Of a stretch of DNA of 64,000 bases, positions 52,522 through 63,154 are shown in pieces. Position 1 is the stretch's first letter. Each line of letters starts with the position of its first letter. The stretch is from Epiperipatus broadwayi (taxonomy: Eukaryota > Onychophora > Udeonychophora > Euonychophora > Peripatidae), in NCBI GenBank assembly GCA_028023455.1, contig JAQFVV010000036.1, positions 4,831,576-4,895,575 of the forward strand, written 5' to 3'. The translations under genes and the position numbers were made by a program. The notes beneath the pieces are model-generated. The model was given only the letters and a program-made list of their open reading frames with translations, was not told the origin of the DNA and ran no database searches.

Positions 52522-53098
52522 TGCCATCTTCTACACATAATTATAATCAGTGCTCAGTTTATATTAAGTTAGCAAATCTTTATACGTTAATGGACAGGCT
52601 TCTATCTACACCAACCTCCTACTCTTCAGTCATGCATACCATTAAAAATCTGATAATAGAATGCCTAAATCAATGCCTAAATCCCATGCTGATGCCAATA
52701 TTATTGTTATGCCCAGGTTGATCTCAAGTAACTCTGACCCCTCATGTAAAGAATCATTATATATTTAAATGCATAGAAGATGGACAGAATGCAGGCTTAA
52801 TGTGCATGATTTGAAACATAGGCATTCTTATACCTGAAACTTAATTGTAAATATAGGGTATTTGAACTCAAACTTTCAAGCAACCTTCAACTATCCACAC
52901 TATCTCATCCTACATGTAGAAAAGATGAATAATCAGCAATATACTTATTTCATATATTCTATCATCAGATTTTCAATGGTATGGATGGTTGAAGAGTTGG
53001 AGGTTGGAGTAGATTGAAGTCTGTCCATTAAAGTATAAAGATTTGTTAGCTTAATATAAACTGAGCACTGATTATATATATATGTGAGTGGGAGAGGA

Positions 53099-53155
53099 TA
53101 ATCTGGACCAATTGATGAGCGCTGGTTCAGCACGAAATACCTATATTGGTGATTA
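53099..53155 (+). ncRNA. Hammerhead ribozyme, type I, C3 mutated
   Basis: Order: outer stem I TAATC, bulge TGG, inner stem I ACCAA, core TTGATGA (consensus CTGATGA, first base mutated), stem II GCGCTG / CAGCAC with loop GTT and one mismatch, GAAA, short stem III TACCTA, cleavage site after TATA, then TTGGT and GATTA completing stem I. A two-base-pair stem III is characteristic of satellite-type and retrozyme hammerheads, which tend to work as dimers. The C3 change should abolish activity. Confidence 0.82.
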
Positions 53156-53248
53156 CTTATCTTTTCTATATGTGTGTCGTCATGTGTATCAGGATTATGA
53201 GATAGTGTGGATAGTTGAAGGTTGCTTGAAAGCCTGAGTTCAAATCTC

Positions 53249-53250
<2 letters not shown>

Positions 53251-53285
<35 letters not shown>

Positions 53286-54915
53286 ACTTATTCTCGAAAG
53301 CACAAGTGATCACTAATGTAAACATATGTATATGAAAGAAAAACAATGTAAAATGTTTAGCTTGAAATAAAGTTCTCTTTTGAAACTTAATAATATAAAT
53401 CAATGAGCTACTTCTGAATTTAAAATACTCAGCGAAAAATTACATGTATATTACAAACCTTTTTTTAGGAAACTGCTGCTGGTTGTAATCTTAAAATAAT
53501 CCAGCACTTAATTATTATTCTGCTATTTTTATTATTATTACTATATTATTATTAGCATTCAATTTTAAAATTTTAATCATCCTAGTTTATATATACACTT
53601 AAAAATAAATAGCAAGTGAAAGAGTGCTTTTGATGTTTATCCTATTACGAATGCGTTTTTGAGATGGAATACAGACGTCAACAAAGTTTTATCAAAATAT
53701 ATTTTTATAAAAACAAAACTAAAATAGAATTTAAATATTTTTTTAAATATCATAAAGCATTTTAATCATTCATTTGTAATTATGATAATTTGTTTTTAAT
53801 ATTTAGAAAAACATTTTAGAAAAATACATTCTAATTTCTAGACATCGAAAGACAGATTTATGCAACGATTTTAATTCCTTTGCTGTAAAAATGAGAGTGA
53901 ATTACTTTTAGTCTGATTACTTTTTTTAATATCTCGCTAGAGATAATGGCTATTTTAGCTTTGTGAAACCTTAAGCTATATAAGCTTTAGTGATACTCGA
54001 TATAAAATCATTAATAGTATTTAAATGATGTTCCTTTATTACCGGTTATTATTTCTATCTTAATTAAGTTGAGAAATAAATTTCATTTTATAGAACTTCA
54101 AAACAAGTTTTATAGCTGCATTTAATATATTTTTAATTACAAAATAATAAAAAATATTAATTACACTCTTGGTAGTATTTGTTCACTAGTAAAAGTGCAA
54201 AATAAAATAAATAATAAAAAACAATCACATTTATTGCAGTGCGTCTAGTCTAGTCACACTGGGTGAAATTGCTTAAATTATTCTTAAAAATGACGAAACA
54301 GATGTACAGTTGGTGTTTGCGTAAATGTCGGTTTTGTAATAATTTCTGCTTTTATTTAAGGGTATAGATATGTATTGTTTCTATTTATCACATATAAAAA
54401 ATAGATGATTTGCTGTGCACATACTGGTATAACCAATCACTTTTAAATATGTCGAAAAAAGTAAAAAAAAAAAAATTTAAAAACAAAAAAGACATAATTC
54501 AATCTGTAAATCACAAACACATTCACATATATCAGATTCTAGTTTATTAGTCTGTTTATTTGACAAAGAATATCCTAAATGTATTGTCCTTTAAGTTCTC
54601 CATCAACTTTTTCTATGACAACAATCATAGCTTGGTTTGATTTAGTTAGCTTATTCTATTTTCAATCAATTTGACCTGAAAGTACTTAAATATTGAAATG
54701 TAATGCCATCAGACGTGGTACTGTCTTTAATTATTTACAAGATATGGTATTTTATTACAGGGGAATAACTGCTGTGACCAGGGTCAGAGAAATGTTTCTC
54801 ATCCCCCTTATGCAAAACAATAATTGATGTACTTTCGCCCCTTTAAAAAAGTTTTAATATTTTATTAAATATAACAACATAAAAAATTATCATTACATAA
54901 TTTATTATATAAACT
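53251..54915. other. (TA)n tract, then unannotated AT-rich DNA
   Basis: Starts with a (TA)n tract (53,251-53,282). The rest has no recognisable gene or repeat. Confidence 0.5.
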
Positions 54916-55028
54916 GAACTTTAGATATAATTAGAAGGGATTTGAACAAAGACTTGCAAGCCCCATTCAGCTATAGAGTCCATTTTATATAACGAAGACA
55001 CATGATTACATATATGTAAAAAGATAAA

Positions 55029-55085
55029 TGATCTCCAATATACATATTTCATGCTGAACCAGAACTCATCAGTTGGTCTTGATCA
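55029..55085 (-). ncRNA. Hammerhead ribozyme, type I, best-preserved core
   Basis: On the minus strand: outer stem I TGATC, inner ACCAA, intact core CTGATGA, stem II GTTCTG / CAGCAT (one mismatch, one G-U), loop GTT, intact GAAA, short stem III, cleavage after TATA, then TTGG and GATCA closing stem I. All invariant core bases are present, and H17 is A. Outer stem I is TGATC/GATCA here and TAATC/GATTA in the copy at 53,099, a compensatory change that supports the RNA structure. This copy may still cleave. Confidence 0.85.
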
Positions 55086-55358
55086 TCATTTCCCACACAT
55101 ATATACAGTCATTGCTCAATTTATATTAAGATATCAAATCTTTAAACTGTAATGGACATGCTTCAATCTTTTCCACTCGACAATTATTTAAGTATCCATA
55201 TGAAAGAATTCTCAAAACCCTTGTTGATGTCAATTATTGTTGTCATACCCATGTTGATTTTATGACACCCCCCCATACATAGGACCTTCATATGTCCATT
55301 TAAACACTCAGAAATGAGATTGGCTAAATTCAGATTGAATCTAATATTTTAAATACAA

Positions 55359-55359
<1 letters not shown>

Positions 55360-55446
<87 letters not shown>
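55360..55446. repeat. (TA)n microsatellite
   Basis: About 43 TA units inside hammerhead cluster 2. Confidence 0.95.
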
Positions 55447-55450
<4 letters not shown>

Positions 55451-55629
55451 CTTTAGATAAAACTACATTTGAACACAAACTTTCAAGCTCCCTATAGCTA
55501 TACACTCCATATTATATAACCAATGCAAGAGTTGGGGGTTGGAGAAAATTGAAGCTTGTCCATTAATGTTTGAAGATTTGCTATCATAATATAAACTAAG
55601 CACTAATTGTATATATGTGTGGAAAATGA

Positions 55630-55690
55630 TGATCTGGACCAACTGATGAGTTCTAGTTCAGCATGGAATATGTATATTTAAACATCATTT
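55630..55690 (+). ncRNA. Hammerhead ribozyme, decayed copy
   Basis: Core CTGATGA is intact, stem II is weakened (GTTCTA / CAGCAT) and GAAA is changed to GGAA. The cleavage segment TATA is present, but the downstream stem I strand TTGG has decayed to TTTA. Predicted inactive. Confidence 0.75.
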
Positions 55691-55785
55691 AACATGTATG
55701 TGGTTATGTGTATTGATTATATAAGATAGAGTCAATAGCTAAAAGGAACTTGAAGATATTCCTTCTAATCATTACGTAATAATAA

Positions 55786-56150
55786 ATTTACTTTTCGAGC
55801 CTATTCAAAACTGGATTTTGATACAGTATCATCAGCATTTAGAGTATTAACAAATTTACCAATCAATCTTGTGTCATTGCCAAATGTGAATAATGTTTTA
55901 TGATTTTTAACTTTGAAAATAATCTCTCTTCACTTGCTGCACTTGTAGGAAGAATTAATAATATTCTTAATGATACGATCAAATTTGGGAATAACGATGT
56001 CAAATCATCTTCATGAATATAACTTAAAACATCCAGTGAATTTTGAAAATGAGATAATTCATATGATATGTTTTTAAACAGACATTCTCTATTTATGTGT
56101 CTATTAATATCACTGACACTTGAATTTGTATAAACATTCTTTTAATTTTT
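55786..56150 (-). pseudogene. hAT transposase relic, C-terminal dimerisation domain
   Basis: A minus-strand frame open for about 95 codons reads SYIHEDDLTSLFPNLIVSLR then ILLILPTSAASEERLFSKLK and IIKHYSHLAMTQD before a stop. This matches the hATC domain signature (FPNL..., LP.T.AS.ER.FSKLK.IK...., .M.Q.RL) of hAT superfamily transposases. The rest of the transposase (BED finger, DDE catalytic core) was not found upstream, and terminal repeats are not visible. It lies directly beside hammerhead cluster 2. An old, inactive fragment. Confidence 0.85.
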
Positions 56151-57609
56151 TTAATCAACTTCACCAAATTTATTTATAGTTGACAGAAGTGGTTGATTAC
56201 ATAAATATTCATCATACAGTCTTTAATGTATCTAAATTAACATTAAATAACAATCTATCTACAAAACAAATTACATATATACTAAGTCATCATTATTGTA
56301 ATAACAATATATATAATTTAAATTATATTACCTATAGAACCCCTTTTTACCTTAGATTTTCTCTTGTAAGAACTTTAACGCAAATACATTATATAGTCTA
56401 TATATAATAAGTAAAAACAAATATCTTTTATAATCTAAAGTTTACTTAAAGTCTTTAAGAGTTTCAATTACTTTTATCCCAGGAAAATCATTGAGATGTT
56501 TTTCTTTAAAAAAAAAGATTGAAAACCTTAGCTACTTATTGTAAAATCACAGAGAACTGAAAAGATTAATTCCTGGTAGAACAATAAATGATGATTTTGT
56601 TTTCTTTTGAATTAATCCATTTATGTTAAACATTAAGAAATTCACAACACTTGTTTTTTTTTATTTGTAAAGATCTAAAAGATAATTAGTGATTTTGTAG
56701 AAAATAAAATTTGCTAGTTTTATTATTTCTTACTTAATTGTTTATAAAGTAACTCAATCAATATTAAAGCTGTATTTCAGATTTAAAATAACTTTGCCTA
56801 AATATTTTAAAATTGCACTCTTTTAGATTTAAATATATCAGAGAAATATATACATTTATGAACACATTGACACATTTAATTACAACATTAAAAAGTTTGT
56901 CACTATTTAGCTTTACCTTTATGAGTAAACTAATATAAAAATTGTCTTAACTGATTGTATTTTAACTATTTTTTCCACTTATATACAATATTATGTATTC
57001 TGTTAGTGTGTTGTCTTTGTGTGTGTGAGTTTTTTTTAAAAAATAACCCCAAATTGTTACAAGAATTTCAAATGCTATAAAAATATGGGCAGACATCATG
57101 GATTTTTTAAAATTTTGTTGGTACATAAATTTAAGATATTATTTTAAAAATAAGTTAATAAAAACTTTTGAAGTTATGTTTATTATTATTTTACAAATAG
57201 CCATTAACCATCACAATACATATAAATGACATGGATTAATAGTGAAATAGACTGTTCCATTTTCATATCACATAGCAATATGATTTGAACTACTCATTAT
57301 GTAAACCCAACATAAGAAGACATGACTGAGAATGCCATAAGAGAAAAACAAACTGTAGAAAATTATAATTCACAAATTGTATTTCAAGAAATGATTATTT
57401 ATTTTAACATAATTATATTTTCTTATTTTTTTTTAGAAATAATGAATCAAGTTACAATAATTAATATTCATAATAGAACAAAAATAAATGTATTCTTAAT
57501 TCTGCATCATTTCTGCACACCTCTTATATTGATGCCCTCATACCTTTTACCTTGTTTACCACTTTCTTCCAGACCTGACTGCAACCAAGATAAATATGGA
57601 GAAGTTATT
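56151..57609. other. Unannotated AT-rich DNA
   Basis: No gene recognised. The plus frame at 56,180-56,407 has no domain and lies in AT-rich DNA. Confidence 0.5.
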
Positions 57610-58050
57610 TCACCTAATTTATTGTGTGGAATTGAAACAAGGACAATCTCCCAATGCAATATAAAAGCATTCAAAAGGTATAATTTAAGGATGTTTTGCA
57701 AAATTAGAAAATACATTGTAAAAAATCATAAACCTAATCACTACATTCTTAATCTTGCTGGATGTAATATTATAGAATCCATAATTATAAAATCACAAGT
57801 TCATTGGATTAGTTGTGTGAAGCAAATAAACAATTCAAGTCTTCCTAAAAGGGAGTCTTATGGTGAAAATGGAGTCTCATGGTGAAAATGAAAAAGAGAA
57901 GTAGATATCTGTCTGATTATATTATGAAAATTATCTCAAAAAAAAAATTAAAAAAGAACTAGGCCACATACTTCCACTGAGAAGACATGGCAGAGAATAA
58001 AATGCATTGGACAGCTACAAATAAATATAGGATTTTTAAATGTTCTGCTA
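57610..58050 (+). pseudogene. LINE relic, C-terminal region of a different LINE type
   Basis: The translation NLLCGIETRTISQCNIKAFK ... LRMFCKIRKYI ... QVHWISCVKQINNSSLPKR matches the conserved block LLYGxExWTL..hikkLnxFHxRCLRxIL...QLRWxGHVxRM.d.RLPK found after the RT domain in many animal LINE-type endonuclease-reverse transcriptases. After a stop at 57,883 the match continues in another frame (RYLSDYIMKIISKKKLKKN, corresponding to R.KDxLKxxLKK). The open frame starts farther upstream (57,322), but its first 90 or so codons look unrelated. It is a separate family from LINE-A/B/D and LINE-C, and inactive. Confidence 0.75.
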
Positions 58051-58881
58051 AAAAATGGAATGAAAACATGCAAAATATCAAATAAACAGAAAAATAAACT
58101 AGCTTGTCCTACATAAAGAGGTATTTATGATTCACAGGTTGGTTTGTGTAATCATTGCAAAACTCTTGCTAAAGTATTTTTTCTTTTCTCACTCATTTTT
58201 TTATTTTAATTCCTTACTTATCTTTTTGCAGTTAGAATGGTCATAGTTGTAGAAGTGGCTTTTTTCTTCTTTTTTTGCTTCTTCATTCTTCTTTTTCTTA
58301 CTACTAGTACTACTACTACTACTACTATTACTGCTACTACTACTACTACCACCACTGCCACTACTACTATAATAATGGTAATGATTATGCATACGTTTAC
58401 CATTTCATTCACTTCATATGACATTCCAAATTCCATATTCTCTAACAATATTCTCCGTTTCAGTAAACTTTTACATCTTATTCACAGAATTTTAGGAACT
58501 TTCTTAAATAAAAATTTTCCAAAACTTTTATATATATTTTTTAAATACTATATTTTGTGTCTGGAAAAATTGAGAGTATTCATTTATAATTTATCTTTAA
58601 AGCGCATGTGCATTGGCTTAATCGCTAATATTACTATTACATAAAAAAACATAATGCTATATAAAATAATATATCATTATATAAGTGTTTTTAAAAAATA
58701 TCTGTATAAAAATAAAACTAGTTGCAACATTTGGTGAAATCGGTCTTTCATCTTCATAAAGTTTGAAAATTTTTTAGTTTCAGACTGCATCTGATTGAAA
58801 ACTCATTACAACAATGTTTTGTAAAATAAACTACAATGAAAATATATCAGGTTTTTTGGGGGAAAAGCAATATGTTGTGTT
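58051..58881. other. Unannotated DNA with an (ACT)n tract
   Basis: Contains an imperfect (ACT)n trinucleotide repeat at about 58,293-58,372. The Ser-, Val- or Thr-rich peptides read through it are artefacts. Nothing else recognised. Confidence 0.6.
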
Positions 58882-58982
58882 ATTAGCCGAGAGGTCATCG
58901 CAGCTGCCTTGCAAGCAAGTAGTTGGTTGCAGATGATCGTAGGTTCGTGTCCCAGTCGATGCTATGACATATGAAAAAAAAA
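58882..58982 (+). mobile_element. tRNA-derived SINE, copy 3
   Basis: Same family as the copies at 1,037 and 8,388: TAGCCGAGAGG (box A region), AGGTTCGTGTCC (box B with a C-to-T change), CGATGCTATGACATATG and an A-tail. No convincing target duplication remains, and CpG sites have mutated to TpG or CpA, so this copy looks older. Confidence 0.8.
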
Positions 58983-59414
58983 TACATACCTCTAGCACTT
59001 TGAAAAGAAAGAACTATTTTTAAGATAATTATGGATACGCATTTCACTTCCACTCAAGAGATTTGGAAGAATATGATGCAAAAAAGAAATTAACATGTGT
59101 ATAAGTGGGACATTACAAATACAACCATAATTTAAAAAAAAATTATTTGTTCTAAAATATTCTAGATAGACATTGTTCTTAAAATAATTTAAACAAAAAA
59201 TATTATATGTAATCAAATGCATTACCATATGAAATATACATTCATAAATATCGTTGGTATAAAGTTAGCATAGAAATATACATTAAAAATAATAGTCTAG
59301 TAACACTATATTATATATTATCTTAACAATGATATTAAAGCATCTTACATAATTATACCCTTATTAAAACTGACAATAACTTATGCATTTATTTACAAAA
59401 TCATAATAAACACC
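58983..59414. other. Unannotated AT-rich DNA
   Basis: No gene or repeat recognised. Confidence 0.5.
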
Positions 59415-62400
59415 AAATAGCTCACTATCAGATTCAGATTCTATTGATAGTCTGGCAAGTCCCACTACATCCACACCCAAATCACAAAAAATCAAATTTG
59501 ACAAAAAAAATGCAAAAGGGAGTCAAAAACTGAAACCGTAACACCAACAACTACAATGAAAGAGAAGCATAATGGGAATAGTGAGCCAACAGCAGATGAT
59601 CCAGACTGGTGCCTGTTGGCAGTTGATCACCAGCTAGGCACAATGTCACATCCAGATCTTCAACTTAAATGGGAGAAACTCATCAGGTTTCAATGAGCAC
59701 ACTGTCACACCTGATGACCTACTTTTCGATTAACATGTCTGTCCATGCCACGTGATCACTATAAATGTCATTGAATATTGGAGGTGTAAACATCAGGGCT
59801 TTGAATTCCTTAGCAAGGCTTTTTGCTCTTAAAAGATGGCTAGATCAGTCTCGCCTGGACATACTGTGCCTAGGCTAGACAAAGCTGCATTGGAACTCAA
59901 ACAACAAGATCAATGACACCCTCAGCCAATTTGGAGTCTTTCAATATTTACCTGGAAACACTTCCCAATCAGGTGTAGCAATTCTAATCAATAAAAAACT
60001 GAAAATAAACAGTACCAGATCACTCCTCATGGACAATGAACTAATTATCACAGAAATAACTATCGAGAATTTCACCCTGATCCTAGCCTATGTATACTTG
60101 AGAAGAGGTGCCGAAGCAGTAACATCATTAATTAACAAAATCAATTCCATTGTGGCATCAATGGTGTCACCAGTCATATTTTTTGTGATTTCAACATAGC
60201 ATATAGTAAATTCACACTTAAATTCTTGCACTTGATCAATCGTGTGTTGCTGAGTGGGGAGAGATGCTTCCCAGAAAACTCCTACTCCTTCTACACTTGG
60301 CAGTATCACTCACTTGTAGATTTATTGTTCTACAGTCCAGAACTTCATCATATCCTACATGATTCATTCCAATTGGTATCGTATTCTGATTACTTGGCCA
60401 TGTTGATATCTCTCAAACTAAACCATGTGCCCTTAACTTCACTTCAACAGTCTAGAACCATCAGAATGCTAAACAAAGCCAACACACCTGAGTGGATTTT
60501 CTCTGAGGCCTACATTCTGTTTCATAAAATAGGCCTTTTGTCACTACCACCTGTCCATGCCTGGTTGGCCTTTGTAGATGTGCTGAGTGGTCTGATCGAC
60601 ACCTTCACCACATGCACCAAGGGTTCGATCAGGCTACTCAAGGAATTGGACACAATAGGCAACCAGGTTGTTCAGCTCTCAGCTGTGGGAGCTAGTGTCA
60701 GGGAGATCATGAGTCTAAAGGGTCAATATAGAGAAAGTCAGGGGGTGCTGGCAAAATACATAGCGGTAAAGAGGGCCAAAGTACATTTGGCAGCACAGTA
60801 CAACTGGACACGGTTATTTTCGGTGGGCAATTGGTGTGAGGAAAAGACCCACACCCTCCACGATCATCATAAACAAATACAGTTACACAGGAGAAGCAAT
60901 GTTACACAAAATTTTCATGCATTTTAAGGATAAGTTACAATGTGAGTCATTCAGTATAGGAGACTTTTGGTGGGAAGAAGAAAAGGTGGGTGATCATGGA
61001 ATTACACAAGACCTCATCATGCAGAAGCTGCTGGATTAACCTGAGAAAACACATCCTGGACTACATGGGATCCCAAGGTTTGTCCTGGTCCACCTATGCA
61101 GATTCACTGCACCTGTTGTACAGGGGCTAATTGGTGTATTTGCAGGCAAGTACTAGCCCATCCCTGACCTGTATCTGATTGCCCTTGTGCCCTTCCTAAA
61201 AAAACAAGCAAACCCACCTTCTTTTACTAACTTGCATCCCATCTCTGTGACACCACTCTTGATTGAAGCTATTGAATCAATAATAAAAGACAAGATTCAG
61301 CAGCAGCTGCTTGATAAAATTTCCAGGCATCAATTTGCCCACAAGGGTCATTCTACTGGAGATGCTGTTTACAAATTCATGGTAACGCTTGACTACATCA
61401 GGGAAAAAAGAAAATCTTTACCATTAGTTGTCCAGTTAGACTTTGCAGCAGCCTTTAACTCTGTGGTGCCAGCTCAACTCTTCGCAGTTCTCAAGTTCCA
61501 TTGGTCTACATTAATATCATTGCTAATTTGCTCCTCAACAGAAGTATGTATATATATTTGGATGGATCTCTTGCCCCTGGATTCCAACCACGCATCTCCA
61601 TACCACAGGGGTCACTGCTAGCACCCTGTGTTCCATAACATATTGAGCCCTTCATGAAAGAGGTGGAGAAAAGGCTGCCTGGAGTATTTATCCCAGCACT
61701 GGGGGAGGTAATTCACCATATATCATATGTAGATGATGTAACCATCATCCTCCCATCAGTGAAGCATCTTCCCCAGCTACACTTGCTTTTGGAACAGTGT
61801 GCCATCAAATACCATCTGAAAGTGAATCCAGAAAAGACAGCAATCTGGAAGGCCTGCAGTGGCAAAACCATTACATCTAATTTCACAGGCACACCCCAAA
61901 ATTTTCTGGGGCTGCCAGTGGCATTGTCACAGTCAGCAATGAGACATCAGATAGAATCCATGCTACTAGAAAGGACCAGAAAAGTGGCTGGCATCTTATC
62001 CTCAATCTCCCTGTCACTCCCAAGCAAGGTGACACTGTTGAATATGCTGGTCTTCCCAAGAATTGCATATTATCTACCATTTATTAGGCTGACCAGGACC
62101 TTCCAAAATAAAATAGGGTCACAGTGCACAAAAGTATTATGGAAATCATCACCTGGTAGAATTGTTTGTATAGGCCTCAATAGAATGAGAAAACCCAAGG
62201 ACTTAAATGGTCTTGGTCTGCATGACATTCAGGTGCTGTTTATGCAGAGGACAATAGCTACTCTGAGGGTATCTAAAGATCTACATGATAGAAGCCAACA
62301 TTCCCCTTCAGTTGAACCCACCAACACCCCACCACCCAATAATACCCCACCGCCTACCAAGAACAGGTGGGTAGCAGAAGTGGAGGATCACATGGCAGGG

Positions 62401-63154
62401 CTCATATCTGCCAAAAAAGATCTGTTTGAAAGGAAGATTAGGTACTGGGATGCTTACAAACTCATGCACCCCAGTCAGCAGAGTAACCCAGTCAGGCTAG
62501 AATTAACCTTAAAGTCATTGATAAAAAGTTCAGACACTGGTCATTGATTGCAGCCTACTAAATTTTATTATCAAATTCAGTCTGAACGCTCTTCCAACAA
62601 CTCAATTCTTGGTAGATCATAGGGGATTTAAGTGCATTTCTCCCATCTGCTCATTGTGCAACCAGGAGGAGGAGGATATTGATCACCTTATTTCTCATTG
62701 CTCAAAATTCAGAGACATGGAAATGAGATTAATATCTAGTATCAGGTCAGGATGCTCTCAGATACTGGACATCAGTGGGGCACTGAGAACTGGAGAATTT
62801 TCTATAATTCGAATGGCATTCATAATTCTCTTTGCAAAGTGGCTGACCAGGTGTCACAGTGTTTTTCGAGACAACTCGGCAGACCCATGGCCAGTCTTCA
62901 AGAAACACCTTTGCGGTCTAAAAACCAGAGACTTTCTAATAACATCCCACAAACTGTATGCAGACACATGGGAACAGATTATTCTGGATGAGCCGACAAA
63001 CATAGACAAAGACAATCGTATGTTTGCATTTGATTTCATAAATGTAATGTCATAGTTTCCTTTTTTTTCTACGTTTACCTCAACAACAATCATGTAACTA
63101 TCAATTGATTTTCTTGTTATGTAAACTAATGAATAAATAAATTTCATTAATAAA
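59415..63154 (+). mobile_element. LINE-D: old relative of LINE-A/B
   Basis: Plus-strand relic of about 3.7 kb, 5'-truncated within ORF1. It is visibly GC-richer than the surrounding DNA and than LINE-A/B. Frames with stops at 59,420-59,520 (SLSDSDSIDSLASPTTSTPK) and up to 59,692 (SEPTADDPDWCLLAVDHQLG) look like the low-complexity tail of ORF1. ORF2 follows (next entry). The 3' UTR ends AATAAATAAATTTCATTAAT then A-run, not (TAA)n. The same end is seen on the relic at 2.4-3.4 kb, so these two belong to an A-tailed branch of the family. Confidence 0.88.
59765..63054 (+). pseudogene. LINE-D ORF2, multiply frameshifted
   Basis: Starts ATG at 59,765 (MSLNIGGVNIRALNSLARLF), aligned with the endonuclease N-terminus of LINE-B. 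It stops at 59,876, where the catalytic Glu motif (LLETK) should be. GDFN has become CDFN in a shifted frame (about 60,190). Then come YHSLVDLLFYSPELHHIL, the linker block (frame to 60,927), a short frame to 61,039, RT motifs HPISVTPLLIEAIES and VVQLDFAAAFNSV (frame 61,187-61,621), ISYVDDVTIILP (frame 61,654-62,547) and the zinc knuckle CSLCNQEEEDIDHLISHC (frame 62,609-63,055), ending at TAG 63,053. There are at least five frame breaks. It also shows Val in place of Met or Ala in the YxDD box. Not functional. Confidence 0.9.

Larger units (their letters stand above)
52311..53250. mobile_element. Hammerhead-bearing repeat, cluster 1
   Basis: One full unit on the plus strand (52,311-52,794), a second partial direct unit (52,795 to about 52,953), then an inverted unit (about 52,953-53,248). 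Shared landmarks: GGTATTTGAACTCA, ACCTTCAACTATCCACACTA, the hammerhead segment, AGTGCTCAGTTTATATTAAG and TTAATGGACAG. Unit length is about 483 bp. The tandem-plus-inverted arrangement and the hammerhead core resemble Penelope-like elements and animal retrozymes, both known to carry type I hammerheads. No protein is encoded. TA tracts flank the cluster. Confidence 0.8.
54916..55763. mobile_element. Hammerhead-bearing repeat, cluster 2
   Basis: Same family as cluster 1 and the same general plan: a full plus-strand unit (54,916 to about 55,359), a (TA)n tract, the start of a second direct unit (55,447 to about 55,524, repeating ACTTTAGATA...TTTGAACA...AGCTATA), then an inverted unit (about 55,525-55,763). 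The breakpoints between direct and inverted parts differ from cluster 1, so the two arose separately or rearranged after insertion. No coding capacity. Confidence 0.78.

Noticed and set aside
52940-52980. CTGATGA ... GAAA on the minus strand at the junction of the direct and inverted units
   Set aside because: The CTGATGA part comes from the end of the inverted unit and the GAAA from a truncated hammerhead. The bases between do not pair, so this is a junction coincidence.
57322-57600. N-terminal half of the 187-codon frame as part of the LINE relic
   Set aside because: Only the part after about 57,610 aligns with LINE proteins. The earlier codons have no similarity I can recognise.
58201-58448. 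Ser-rich and Val-rich frames
   Set aside because: They are translations of the (ACT)n repeat.
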